Shown: positions 26,119 to 34,509 of the stretch, in pieces
How positions within the stretch are numbered: position 1 is the stretch's first letter
Layout: every line of letters starts with the position of its first letter
From: Mesorhizobium sp. PAMC28654
Lineage (GTDB): Bacteria > Pseudomonadota > Alphaproteobacteria > Rhizobiales > Rhizobiaceae
Reading direction: 5' to 3'
Assembly (NCBI RefSeq): GCF_020616515.1
Contig: NZ_CP085135.1
Location: forward strand, 62,001 to 126,000
DNA length: 64,000 bases
Notes under the pieces: model-generated
What the model was told of the DNA's origin: nothing
The model's input: only the letters and a program-made list of their open reading frames with translations
Database searches by the model: none
Translations under genes and position numbers: made by a program

Positions 26119-27376
26119 AATGCAGCCTGGGGTTCGCGCCCTGGCCCTTGTCGTCGATGACGTGGCCGCGGTGGAAGCGGTCGAGCGTGAAGGGCGCGTT
26201 GAATTCGTGCGGCTGATCCTTGGCGATGGTCCAGGCAAAGCACCAGCCGGAGGCGGGCGTCGCCTTGAAGCCGCCATAGCACCAGCCGCAGTTGAGATAC
26301 ATGCCGGGCAGGGGGCCGGTGGTGATGATCGGCGAGCCGTCCATCGACATGTCGCAGACGCCGCCCCATGAGCGCAGCATGCGGACGCGGGCGAGGCCGG
26401 GGAACAATGCCAGCATCTCGCTCATCACCTCGTCGACGATAGGCAAATTACCGCGCTGGGCGTAGCTGTTGTAGCCGTCGATATCGCCGCCATAGACAAG
26501 GCCGCCCTTGTCGGACTGCGACATGTAGAAGTGGCCCATGCCGAAGGTCACCACCGTATCGATGAACGGTTTCAGCGATTCGGTGACGAAGGCCTGCAGC
26601 ACGTGGCTCTCGATTGGCATTGTCTCGATGCCGGCCAGTTGCATGACGCGGCCGGTGCTGCCGGCCACGGTCACGGCAACTTTTTTGGCGCGGATATCGC
26701 CACGCGAGGTCGTGACGCCGGTGATGCGGTCACCATCGCGGAGGAAGCCGGTGACCTCGCAGTTCTCGACGATGTCGACGCCGCGACGATCGGCGCCACG
26801 TGCATAGCCCCAGGCGACAGCGTCGTGGCGGGCCGTGCCGGCGCGACGCTGCATCAGTCCACCGAGAACCGGGAAACGCGCTGTGTTCGACATATCCAAC
26901 GCCGGGATCAGGCGCTTGATCTCAGCCGGCGTCATCAGTTCTGCGTCGACGCCGAGGTGGCGCATGGCGTTGCCGCGCCTTGCGTAGTCATCGAACTGGG
27001 CCGGCGTGTGCGCGAGGTTGAGGCAGCCGCGCTGCGAGAACATGACGTTGTAGTTGAGATCGTGCGACAGGTCCTCCCACAGCTTCATCGAATGTTCGTA
27101 GAAGCGGGTATTGGCGGGCAACAGATAGTTGGAGCGGACAGCCGTGGTGTTGCGCCCGACATTACCCGACCCAAGCCAGCCTTTTTCCAGCACGGCGACA
27201 TTGGTGATGCCATGTTCCTTGGCCAGATAGTAGGCGGTCGCCAGTCCGTGGCCGCCACCACCGATGATGATGACATCATAGGACGCTTTCGGGTCCGGCT
27301 TGCGCCAGGCCGGCTTCCAGTCCTTGTTTCCCTTGAGCGCGTTCGCGAGCAGCGAAAAGGCCGAGTACTCTGCCAT
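26117..27376 (-). CDS. soxB: sarcosine oxidase beta subunit
   Basis: 419 aa from the ATG at 27376 (MAEYSAFSLLANALKG), matching usual SoxB length; an ATG two codons upstream is equally possible. FAD motif VIIIGGGGHGLATAYYLAKE is near residue 35. His184 in RHDAVAW probably corresponds to the His that binds FMN covalently in SoxB, which is inferred from the motif. SDKGGLVYGGDIDGYNSY near 315 and GGFKATPASGW near 385 are typical. First gene of soxB-D-A-G; it holds the sarcosine-oxidising site. Confidence 0.95.
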   Translation of the reverse strand: MAEYSAFSLLANALKGNKDWKPAWRKPDPKASYDVIIIGGGGHGLATAYYLAKEHGITNVAVLEKGWLGSGNVGRNTTAVRSNYLLPANTRFYEHSMKLWEDLSHDLNYNVMFSQRGCLNLAHTPAQFDDYARRGNAMRHLGVDAELMTPAEIKRLIPALDMSNTARFPVLGGLMQRRAGTARHDAVAWGYARGADRRGVDIVENCEVTGFLRDGDRITGVTTSRGDIRAKKVAVTVAGSTGRVMQLAGIETMPIESHVLQAFVTESLKPFIDTVVTFGMGHFYMSQSDKGGLVYGGDIDGYNSYAQRGNLPIVDEVMSEMLALFPGLARVRMLRSWGGVCDMSMDGSPIITTGPLPGMYLNCGWCYGGFKATPASGWCFAWTIAKDQPHEFNAPFTLDRFHRGHVIDDKGQGANPRLH

Positions 27377-27599
27377 GTGCATGTTTGTCCGGTTCGGGCG
27401 ATGCGGCAGACTATACAGCAGGCCGCCGCCGCAAAGCCAATATTGCGCCATCGCTTTTCAACTGACCGACGCCAGGCCAGACGATCGGACGGGAAACAGG
27501 GATGGCGGATGCGACGGCTTGCTCCATGATATAGCCGTCTTTATCAAGGACGGGCTTTCTTTGAATACCTTTGCTGCTTGCCGAGTCGCCAAACAAATC

Positions 27600-30245
27600 A
27601 TGCTTTTCCGATTGCTCCGCCTGGTTCTGATGCTGACGCTGGCCGTATCGGCTGACCTGTCGTCCGGCGCCGTTGCGCAGGTCGCCGGCCAGGCTCCAGC
27701 AGCGCAGGGGGCCAGCCAGCCTCCCGCGGCGCCGGCGGTCAACCAGACACCGACCGCGCCCGCGGCCAACCAGACACCGGCCGCGCCAGCAGCCAGTCAA
27801 GCGCCGGCCGCGCCTGTGGTGAGCCAGACTCCGGCCGCACCAGCGGCCAGTCAGGCTCCCATCGGATTGATCGCCGATCAGCAGAAGATGATCCAGGACC
27901 TGACGGTAAAGACCGATGGGCTTGAGAAGAAAATTCAAGCGGATGGGGAGGAAGATTCCAGCCTCGTCGATATCCGCCTGCAACTCGAGGAACTGTCTCG
28001 CGAGTCGCTGAACACCGCGCTTGCGTTCCGTCCGCGCCTTGCCGAGATCAATGCCAGGATTCAGCAACTTGGCCCGGTACCCGCCGCGGGCCAGCCAGCG
28101 GAGCCCGATATCGTGGCCGCCGAACGTCAGGCGCTGACGTCGGAGAAGGCGGAGATCAATGCGGTCATCGCCGCGGCGCAGACCTTGTCCATCCGCATCA
28201 GCGGACTGATCGACAAGATCGGCAACATGCGCAGCGCGCTTTTCCGCAACCTGCTCACCAAGCGCTACGTGTTGACCGATGCGCTGAGCCCGCAGGTCTT
28301 TTCCGACGCCAATGACGAGTTTTCCAGCTTCTACAAGGCGGTATCGTCATGGTTGACGTTTGCCTTCAAGTTCAAGTTCCAGGCGGTACTGGCGGCGACC
28401 TTCGTGGCGCTCGGGCTTGCACTGGTGCTGCTGGTCGGTGGGCGCCGCCTGTTCGGGCGGGTGTTCGAACCCGACCCCACCGTCGAAGACCCGTCCTATC
28501 TCAGCCGCTTGTCGGTGGCCTTCTGGTCGACCCTGCTGCCGACGCTGGCGGTGAGTGCCTTTCTTGTCTCGACCATTTTCTTTTTCAATTATTACAACGT
28601 TTTGCGCGGCGACATTGGTATCTTCCTGAATGCACTGGCGGTCGTCATCGCGGTGGTATTCTGCGTCAACCGCCTTGCCAATGCTGCGCTGTCGCCGCGG
28701 CTGCCGAATTGGCGCCTGATCCCAGTCGAAACCGGGCCGGCGCGCTGGCTGGTGCGCTTGAGCACCGCCATGGCCGTGGTCATCAGCGTCAACACCTTCC
28801 TGTCGGTGGTGAACGACAAAATGGGCTCGCCGCTGTCGCTGACAATTGCCCGCAGTTTTGGCGCCACCATCATCGTCGGCGTCATCCTGATCCTGATGGC
28901 GCTGCTGAGGCCGTTCAAGGCGTCCGACGGAAGCTGGCGTCCCTGGCCGGCATGGCTGCGCTACCTCTCGCTGGCGCTTGGCCTGTTTACCGTCGTGGCG
29001 GCCTTGCTCGGCTATATCGGCCTTGCGCTCTTCGTCTCGCTGCAGGTCGTTGTCACAGGCACCGTGCTGGTCACCGCCTATATCGGCTTCCTGTCGGCGC
29101 GGGCGATCGGCGAGGAGGGCGCCTTCGCCGACACGTCGGTCGGGCGCTGGCTGTCGACCAATTCCAGCTACGAGGACACCGCGCTCGATCAACTCGGCCT
29201 GGTGGTCAGCGTCGCCATCAACCTGATGATCGTGCTGGTGTTCCTGCCGCTGATCCTGCTGATGTGGGGCTTCCAGCCCGGCGATATCCAGGCCTGGGGC
29301 TACAAGCTGGCGACAGGGATCAGCATCGGCTCGGTGACGATCTCCGTCACCGGCATCCTGAGCGGCATCGTCGTCTTCATCATCGGTTACTTCCTGACGC
29401 GCTGGTTCCAGGGCTGGCTCGACGGCTCGGTGATGGCGCGCGGCAAAGTCGACACCGGGGTGCGCAACTCGATCCGGCTGGCGGTCGGCTATGCCGGCGT
29501 GGCGCTTGCCGCGCTGGTCGGCATCTCGGCCGCCGGCATCGATCTCTCCAGTCTGGCGCTGGTCGCCGGCGCCCTTTCCCTTGGTATCGGCTTTGGCCTG
29601 CAGAACGTCGTTTCCAATTTCGTCTCGGGCCTGATCCTGCTGGCCGAACGGCCGTTCAAGGTTGGCGACTGGATCGTCGCCGGCGAGACCAGCGGCACCG
29701 TCAAGAAGATCAGCGTGCGCGCCACGGAGATCGAGACGTTCCAGCGGCAATCCGTGATCCTGCCCAATTCGAACCTGATCAACAATGCGGTCGGCAACTG
29801 GACACACCGCAACAAGCTCGGCCGCGTCGAAGTCAAGGTGGGCGTCGCCTATGGCAGCGACGTCAAGCGGGTCCATGCCATCCTGCTGGAAATCGCGCGG
29901 GGTCACCCTTTGGTGCTGAAGAACCCGGAACCCTTCGTGCTGTTTTCGAATTTCGGCGCCGCCGCGCTGGAATTCGAAATCCGCGTGTTCCTGGCCGATG
30001 TGATGAACGGCAGCTCCGTGCAAAACGATATTCGCTTTGCCGTTCTCGATGCCTTCGACAGTGAGCACATCGAAATCCCCTCGACGCCACGCGCCGTCGT
30101 CGAGGTCAAGAAGCATGCGGCATGGCCAATCGACGACGACAAGATCGAGGTCGATTTCGCCGAACAGCAGCAGGCAAAGGCCGAAGCCGAAGCCGAAAAG
30201 CGGCGTCTTGCCAAATCGCGCCGCAAGAAGCCCGATCCCGGTTAA
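27600..30245 (+). CDS. large MscS-type mechanosensitive channel with DUF3772 domain
   Basis: 881 aa from the ATG at 27600, which opens a signal peptide (MLFRLLRLVLMLTLAVSA). Residues 28-90 are a Pro/Ala/Gln low-complexity tract built of about six QTPAAPAAS-like units. A helical periplasmic DUF3772-type domain follows (100-235), then about ten membrane segments. The MscS pore and vestibule (GALSLGIGFGLQNVVSNFVSG near 650; core SLGIGFGLQNVVSNF) and ERPFKVGDWI are clear, and a charged Lys/Arg/Glu tail ends the protein. It relieves osmotic pressure in the inner membrane. The start is uncertain because the frame stays open upstream. Confidence 0.88.
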   Translation: MLFRLLRLVLMLTLAVSADLSSGAVAQVAGQAPAAQGASQPPAAPAVNQTPTAPAANQTPAAPAASQAPAAPVVSQTPAAPAASQAPIGLIADQQKMIQDLTVKTDGLEKKIQADGEEDSSLVDIRLQLEELSRESLNTALAFRPRLAEINARIQQLGPVPAAGQPAEPDIVAAERQALTSEKAEINAVIAAAQTLSIRISGLIDKIGNMRSALFRNLLTKRYVLTDALSPQVFSDANDEFSSFYKAVSSWLTFAFKFKFQAVLAATFVALGLALVLLVGGRRLFGRVFEPDPTVEDPSYLSRLSVAFWSTLLPTLAVSAFLVSTIFFFNYYNVLRGDIGIFLNALAVVIAVVFCVNRLANAALSPRLPNWRLIPVETGPARWLVRLSTAMAVVISVNTFLSVVNDKMGSPLSLTIARSFGATIIVGVILILMALLRPFKASDGSWRPWPAWLRYLSLALGLFTVVAALLGYIGLALFVSLQVVVTGTVLVTAYIGFLSARAIGEEGAFADTSVGRWLSTNSSYEDTALDQLGLVVSVAINLMIVLVFLPLILLMWGFQPGDIQAWGYKLATGISIGSVTISVTGILSGIVVFIIGYFLTRWFQGWLDGSVMARGKVDTGVRNSIRLAVGYAGVALAALVGISAAGIDLSSLALVAGALSLGIGFGLQNVVSNFVSGLILLAERPFKVGDWIVAGETSGTVKKISVRATEIETFQRQSVILPNSNLINNAVGNWTHRNKLGRVEVKVGVAYGSDVKRVHAILLEIARGHPLVLKNPEPFVLFSNFGAAALEFEIRVFLADVMNGSSVQNDIRFAVLDAFDSEHIEIPSTPRAVVEVKKHAAWPIDDDKIEVDFAEQQQAKAEAEAEKRRLAKSRRKKPDPG

Positions 30246-30295
30246 TACATGTCGTTATCCAAAACCGCGCAGCGGTTTTGGATAACGACATGTAT
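30245..30295. repeat. perfect 24-bp hairpin repeat abutting the channel gene stop
   Basis: Arms 30245-30268 and 30272-30295 are perfectly complementary with a GCA loop (arm core CATGTCGTTATCCAAAACCG). The left arm begins on the last base of the TAA stop. No T-run follows, so it is better seen as a dispersed palindromic element that may also stabilise or end the transcript. A degenerate relative is at 15629-15677. Confidence 0.8.
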
Positions 30296-30310
30296 GGAAA
30301 ACCAAGACTC

Positions 30311-30452
30311 AAAGCGCGTCGCATGAATCCGTTCCGACGCGGCGCGCTTTAGAGCCTGTCCATCCCGATGGAATCGGGATGGGGCTCTATCTCTGTGTTT
30401 GAGGATGATCTTTTCCGAAAACCGGTTCCCATTTTTCGGGATCATGCTCTAG
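30311..30452. repeat. composite intergenic repeat, copy 1
   Basis: Mosaic of three pieces: AAAGCGCGTCG...CGGCGCGCTTT (30311-30350), CATCCCGATGGAATCGGGATGG hairpin (quoted core CCCGATGGAATCGGG), and ATGATCTTTTCCGAAAACCGG...GGATCATGCTCTAG. The last two pieces recur at 48569-48667 in the same order, showing a mobile or amplified element rather than a gene-specific signal. Confidence 0.8.
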
Positions 30453-30615
30453 ACATTCAGGGGGTAGAATCCGCACCTTTCGAGGCCGCGCATGAATTGC
30501 GGCATGAATGCGGCATTCAGTTGCGGTTCAGCTTCCATCTCATATAAGTTCGCATGCAAAGGGCGAAAATGCCTTGCGAAATGCAACAGAGGCGGTGGGA
30601 ACACCGGTATTGCAC

Positions 30616-30879
30616 ATGTGGAAGTCTCTCGTCGCTGCCGTTGCCTTGCTCGCCGCGGGCGGTTCTGCCCATGCCGCCAGCGCGGTCAATAAGGACGCGC
30701 AGACCCGCACGCTCGTCGTAACCGAGGGTGGCAGCAAGTCCGAGCTGGCGCTGGCCGCCGGCGAAACAGTGGAATTTTGCGCCAGCGGCTGTTTCGTCAC
30801 CCTGCCCAATGGTGACCTGGAAGCCCTGACGGGTTCGGAAACGATCGAAATCTCGGGTGGAGTCGCCCGCATCAAGTAG
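30616..30879 (+). CDS. small secreted protein of unknown function
   Basis: 87 aa from the ATG at 30616 (MWKSLVAAVALLAAGGSAHAAS), a clean signal peptide cut after AHA. The mature 65 residues contain TLVVTEGGSKSELALAAGETVEFCASGCFVTL (cores LVVTEGGSKSELAL and VEFCASGCFVTLPNGD) with a close CASGC cysteine pair, and end in ISGGVARIK. It resembles small periplasmic proteins seen in Rhizobiales, but I do not recognise a named family. It stands alone between repeats and the secreted paralogue pair. Confidence 0.7.
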   Translation: MWKSLVAAVALLAAGGSAHAASAVNKDAQTRTLVVTEGGSKSELALAAGETVEFCASGCFVTLPNGDLEALTGSETIEISGGVARIK

Positions 30880-31191
30880 TTGCAAGCAGATAAGCGTTCC
30901 GGGGGAATCGCACTTCCCATCAGCGACCGACACACTCGTTGACAAAAATGTCAGCGTCGAACGGCTCCGAGGCGCGGCATATTCCGCTGTCGTCGCCGGA
31001 TGCCTGCCGATGCCCGATGCCGTGACAGCCTCCCATCTATCGGTCCCGGGCGCCGGCCGGCAGGCTTCAAGGTCCAGACCGCGGCGCTGGCCGTGGGGTG
31101 GAACGATCTGGATCGAGCCATTCCCTTTGGCGCCTTGGCAGCCTTTGGCCCATCGCTGGGTTATCTTGAGTGATCTGTCTTTTTTGACGAC

Positions 31192-31220
31192 TTGACTGGA
31201 ACGTCACGTAAAAGTGTATC
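31192..31220 (+). promoter_or_regulatory. possible sigma-70 promoter for the secreted paralogue pair
   Basis: TTGACT, 17 bases, TGTATC in a locally AT-rich stretch 68 bases before the first paralogue. The -10 is weak. The 408 bases from 30880 to 31287 hold no other feature apart from a short TGACA-AAAA-TGTCA dyad at 30940-30953. Confidence 0.35.
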
Positions 31221-31287
31221 TGCCAAGCCTTGGCCATAGGTGTTCAGTGCTTTAGCAGTTGCTCTCAAGATATTCTGGGAGGTGCTG

Positions 31288-31980
31288 ATGAAACGCTTGG
31301 CTATGTTTGGACTTTTACTGGCTGGACTTTCCCCCATGGCGGCAATCGCGCAGACGCCAGCCAGTGATGCCAAGCCTTCGGCGATACAGCAGCCGCCTTC
31401 CTCTGGCCCCGCTCTATCCGATATGCGCCCGGTGGCCGTCGGCGATCACTGGACTTATCTCAGTAGGGACAATCTTACCGGCGACCTCACAGGCGAATTC
31501 ACCCAGACGGTCACGGACGTTGGAAACACGGACGTGAGCGTCAGTGTGAAGTTTCTCGGAGCGGCTCTTCCAGCTTTTTGCGTCTTTGATCGGCTGTGGA
31601 ATGTAAAAAGCACGAACGTTGCGAAGTTCGAGCCAAATGACGGGACAGGCGTGAATAATACAATGAAGGTGAACGACAGCTGGAATGCAAAAGCGTCGGA
31701 CATACGCTCCTCCCGAACGCTATGGAAGCGGGTGGAGACATCCAAGGTTATTGGTGAGGAATCCGTCACCACGGATGCAGGCACATTCAATGCTATCAAA
31801 TACGAGACAGTGGTCAACATCCGCGGAGCTGTTGATCCGGCACAGAAAGCCACGGTCACAACTACCACTTGGTGGGTGCCGGAGATCAATCATTGGGTGA
31901 AGCGATCCGAGAAAACCTTCAGAGACAAGCAGGTGAAATCAAACTGGACGGTTGAGCTTACCGACTACGGACGGTCTTGA
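31288..31980 (+). CDS. secreted protein of unknown function, tandem paralogue A
   Basis: 230 aa from the ATG at 31288, preceded by GGGAGGTGCTG. Signal peptide MKRLAMFGLLLAGLSPMAAIAQ, then a Pro-rich linker and a probable beta-rich domain. VGDHWTYLSRDNLTGDL, DAGTFNAIKYETVV and INHWVKRSEKTF...VELTDYGRS align with the next gene across the full mature length. Base composition is visibly less GC-rich than neighbours. No catalytic motif recognised. Likely periplasmic or outer-membrane-associated; lipid or envelope binding is only a guess. Confidence 0.75.
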   Translation: MKRLAMFGLLLAGLSPMAAIAQTPASDAKPSAIQQPPSSGPALSDMRPVAVGDHWTYLSRDNLTGDLTGEFTQTVTDVGNTDVSVSVKFLGAALPAFCVFDRLWNVKSTNVAKFEPNDGTGVNNTMKVNDSWNAKASDIRSSRTLWKRVETSKVIGEESVTTDAGTFNAIKYETVVNIRGAVDPAQKATVTTTTWWVPEINHWVKRSEKTFRDKQVKSNWTVELTDYGRS

Positions 31981-32005
31981 ATTTCCCCAATCTGAGAGGT
32001 CTATC

Positions 32006-32713
32006 ATGACACCGATGAAGCTATTGTTCTTTACGGCGGCGCTCATTCTTTCCAGCGGATCAGTATTTGCCCAGGAAACAAATCCGCCGACGGGACAAGC
32101 GAAAGATAAGGCGCCCGAAACGGCCGCTACGCAGAATGCCGTCGACATGCCTCAGGCCGCGGTCGGTGATCATTGGAGCTACGACGTCTTTGATGACATA
32201 ACCGGTGCTGTGAAGGAGAGCCGCACCTGGCTGGTCACCGATGTTTCGCCCAAGGACATCACTTGCAGGGTAGAGCTTGCTGGTTCGTCTACAACCGAAA
32301 GCGTTATTATCTACGATACGTATTGGGATATTGTGAGGGACGGCGGGATCCGTTGGTCGCCCCATAATTTCGGTGGGGTGCAACTGCCTCTCGAAGTTGG
32401 AAAATCCTGGACTTTCAAAGCCAGTGAAATCGATATGAAGGGACAAGTCTGGAAAAAGTCAGGCCAGTCGCGAGTAACCGGCAAGGAAACCGTCGTTACC
32501 AAGGCCGGCAGCTTCGATGCCTTCGTTGTTGAAACGAAGTTTGTCAGGCGCAACGGCAATGACGCGTCACCCAAGTCAGACTTTACTATGAAGACATGGT
32601 ACAGTCCGGTGATAGATCACTGGGTCAAGCGCAGTACGATTGTTAGCCAGGATGGTCACGTCGTTCAAAATGACACGGTTGAACTGACCAGCTATGGCCG
32701 ACGAAAGACCTAG
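32006..32713 (+). CDS. secreted protein of unknown function, tandem paralogue B
   Basis: 235 aa from the ATG at 32006 after GAGAGGTCTATC. Signal peptide MTPMKLLFFTAALILSSGSVFAQ. Same domain as paralogue A: VGDHWSYDVFDDITGAV, KAGSFDAFVVETKF and IDHWVKRSTIVS...VELTSYGRRKT. The 25-base gap suggests co-transcription after tandem duplication and strong divergence. A rho-independent terminator lies downstream. It also has lower GC than neighbours. Confidence 0.75.
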   Translation: MTPMKLLFFTAALILSSGSVFAQETNPPTGQAKDKAPETAATQNAVDMPQAAVGDHWSYDVFDDITGAVKESRTWLVTDVSPKDITCRVELAGSSTTESVIIYDTYWDIVRDGGIRWSPHNFGGVQLPLEVGKSWTFKASEIDMKGQVWKKSGQSRVTGKETVVTKAGSFDAFVVETKFVRRNGNDASPKSDFTMKTWYSPVIDHWVKRSTIVSQDGHVVQNDTVELTSYGRRKT

Positions 32714-32888
32714 CTGTAATGAGGCGCCGTGGCCGGGCGATGCCATGCCGAGCAAGGTGCGCGAACTTGTTGCGCCAGCAGTCGAGGCGCAAGGGCCGAC
32801 CGAGGCCGTGAGCGACAGAATCGCCCGGATGGCGGTCAAACAGAGATGGAATCCTCAATCAAGTCTTTTCGATCGCACGGGTTGTGGA

Positions 32889-32913
32889 AGGCCGGGTGTT
32901 TGCCCGGCCTTTT
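32889..32913 (+). terminator. rho-independent terminator
   Basis: AGGCCGGG-TGTTTG-CCCGGCCT stem-loop followed by TTTT. It lies 175 bases after paralogue B, so it could end the paralogue operon or an unannotated short transcript. The remaining bases between 32714 and 33073 contain no convincing gene. Confidence 0.75.
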
Positions 32914-33073
32914 ATTGTTCGTGGTCATAGCTGCTTAACGATGACCGGGGAAATACCGGTCTTCGGACGCAACCGGGCCGACAACTTTAACGTTCACTGC
33001 GCTGATCCCAGCTATGTCCATCACAAGACGCCCAACCACGGCGCATGGCGGATTTAGCAGGGCAGGACGGGAC

Positions 33074-34507
33074 ATGGACGCGCGATCGGACAGGAACGCT
33101 ATTCCGCTTGCGGTCGATCTCGACGGCACGCTGATCTCGACCGATCTGTTGTGGGAAGGGCTGTTCATCCTTCTCAAGAAGAACCCGCTCTACATCTTCC
33201 TCGTGCCCTTCTGGGCCGCTGGCGGCCCGGCTCGCCTGAAGCAGGCCATTGCCCAGCGCATAGACATAGATCCGGCTTCGTTGCCCTACCGCGACGTGCT
33301 GCTTCAGCGCCTTCGCGCCGAGCATGCCGAAGGCCGCAAGATCGTGCTGGCGACCGGCACGCCACGCAAATTCGCCGAGGCCATCGCCGGCCATCTGGGC
33401 ATTTTCGACCGGGTGCTGGCGACCGACGGCCTCGACAATCTGACCGCCGGCAAGAAGCGCGCCTCGCTTGTCGCGGCCTATGGCGATGGTGGGTTCGATT
33501 ATGCCGGCAACAGCCGGCACGACCTCAAGGTCTTCGATGCCGCCCGCACCGCTATTGTCGTGGCGCCGGACCGGCACGCCGCGCGCTGGCAGGCAGCGAA
33601 TGGCGCCGAGATGGTGCCGGCGCCGAAGCCGACGTTCCGGACCATCGTCAAGATGCTGCGCGTGCATCAGTGGTTGAAGAACTCGCTGATCGTGGTGCCG
33701 ATGGTGCTGGCGCACCAATATTTCAGCCCCAACATGATCTGGGAATGCATGCTGGCGTTCATCTCGTTCAGCGCGGTGGCGTCGGCCATCTACATCCTCA
33801 ACGATTTCTTCGATCTCGCACTCGACCGTAAACACGCCACCAAGCGTAACCGGCCGTTCGCCAGCGGCGCTCTTTCGATTCCGTTCGGGATCGGCGCGAT
33901 CGTGGTGCTGCTGGCGGTCGGCGTCTGCACCAGCCTTGCACTGTCCATAGAGTTCCTCGCCGTGCTCGGCGCCTACATCGTCGTCACCACGGCCTATTCG
34001 CTGTCGTTCAAGCGCATGTTGCTGGTCGACGTGCTGACGCTGGCGGGGCTCTACTCGATCCGTGTCCTGGCGGGCGCAGCCGCAACGGGGGTCGCCGTGT
34101 CGTTCTGGCTGCTGGCTTTCTCCATCTTCTTCTTCCTGTCGCTGGCGCTGGTGAAGCGCTACGTCGAATTGCGCACCACCGCCATTCCCGCTGGCGAGCG
34201 CATTGCCGGCCGTGGCTATCGCACCGAAGACCAGGAGATCGTCGCGCAGGCGGGCATGGCCTCGGCTTTCTCGTCCGCGCTGGTGCTGGCGCTCTACATG
34301 GACAGCGTCGCGGTCCGCGAGCTTTACCCGCACCCCTGGCTGATCTGGCCATTGGCGCCGATCGTGCTCTACCTGACCATGCGCGTCTGGATCCTCGCGC
34401 GGCGCGACGAGATGCACGACGATCCGGTTGTGTTCATCATCCGCGATTGGCGCAGCCAGATCGTGGTGTTCATCGGCGCCGTGCTGCTGGTCATCGGGGG
34501 CTGGTAG
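33074..34507 (+). CDS. HAD-UbiA fusion: polyprenyl-phosphate phosphoribosyltransferase-like
   Basis: 477 aa from the ATG at 33074 after CAGGACGGGAC. Residues 10-190 are a HAD-type phosphatase (DLDGTLISTD, motif II ATGTPRKF). Residues 195-477 are a UbiA prenyltransferase with about eight helices and the motif NDFFDLALDRKHATKRNRP near 255 plus YSIRVLAGAAA near 335. This matches decaprenyl-phosphate 5-phosphoribose synthases (UbiA of mycobacteria, NoeC of Azorhizobium), and the HAD part could remove the 5-phosphate. It leads a cluster whose next gene is DprE1-like, supporting a polyprenyl-P-pentose pathway. Confidence 0.87.
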   Translation: MDARSDRNAIPLAVDLDGTLISTDLLWEGLFILLKKNPLYIFLVPFWAAGGPARLKQAIAQRIDIDPASLPYRDVLLQRLRAEHAEGRKIVLATGTPRKFAEAIAGHLGIFDRVLATDGLDNLTAGKKRASLVAAYGDGGFDYAGNSRHDLKVFDAARTAIVVAPDRHAARWQAANGAEMVPAPKPTFRTIVKMLRVHQWLKNSLIVVPMVLAHQYFSPNMIWECMLAFISFSAVASAIYILNDFFDLALDRKHATKRNRPFASGALSIPFGIGAIVVLLAVGVCTSLALSIEFLAVLGAYIVVTTAYSLSFKRMLLVDVLTLAGLYSIRVLAGAAATGVAVSFWLLAFSIFFFLSLALVKRYVELRTTAIPAGERIAGRGYRTEDQEIVAQAGMASAFSSALVLALYMDSVAVRELYPHPWLIWPLAPIVLYLTMRVWILARRDEMHDDPVVFIIRDWRSQIVVFIGAVLLVIGGW

Positions 34508-34509
34508 GC

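Noticed and set aside
28347..30116. 589-codon frame on the minus strand opposite the mechanosensitive channel gene
   Set aside because: It is an antisense shadow in high-GC DNA. Its product is rich in Asp, Arg, Gln and His with no fold pattern, while the plus-strand product is a clear channel.
32694..32930. Small plus-strand frames between the secreted paralogues and the terminator
   Set aside because: Frames run through the terminator stem, lack a ribosome site and have erratic composition; a short RNA is possible but unsupported.
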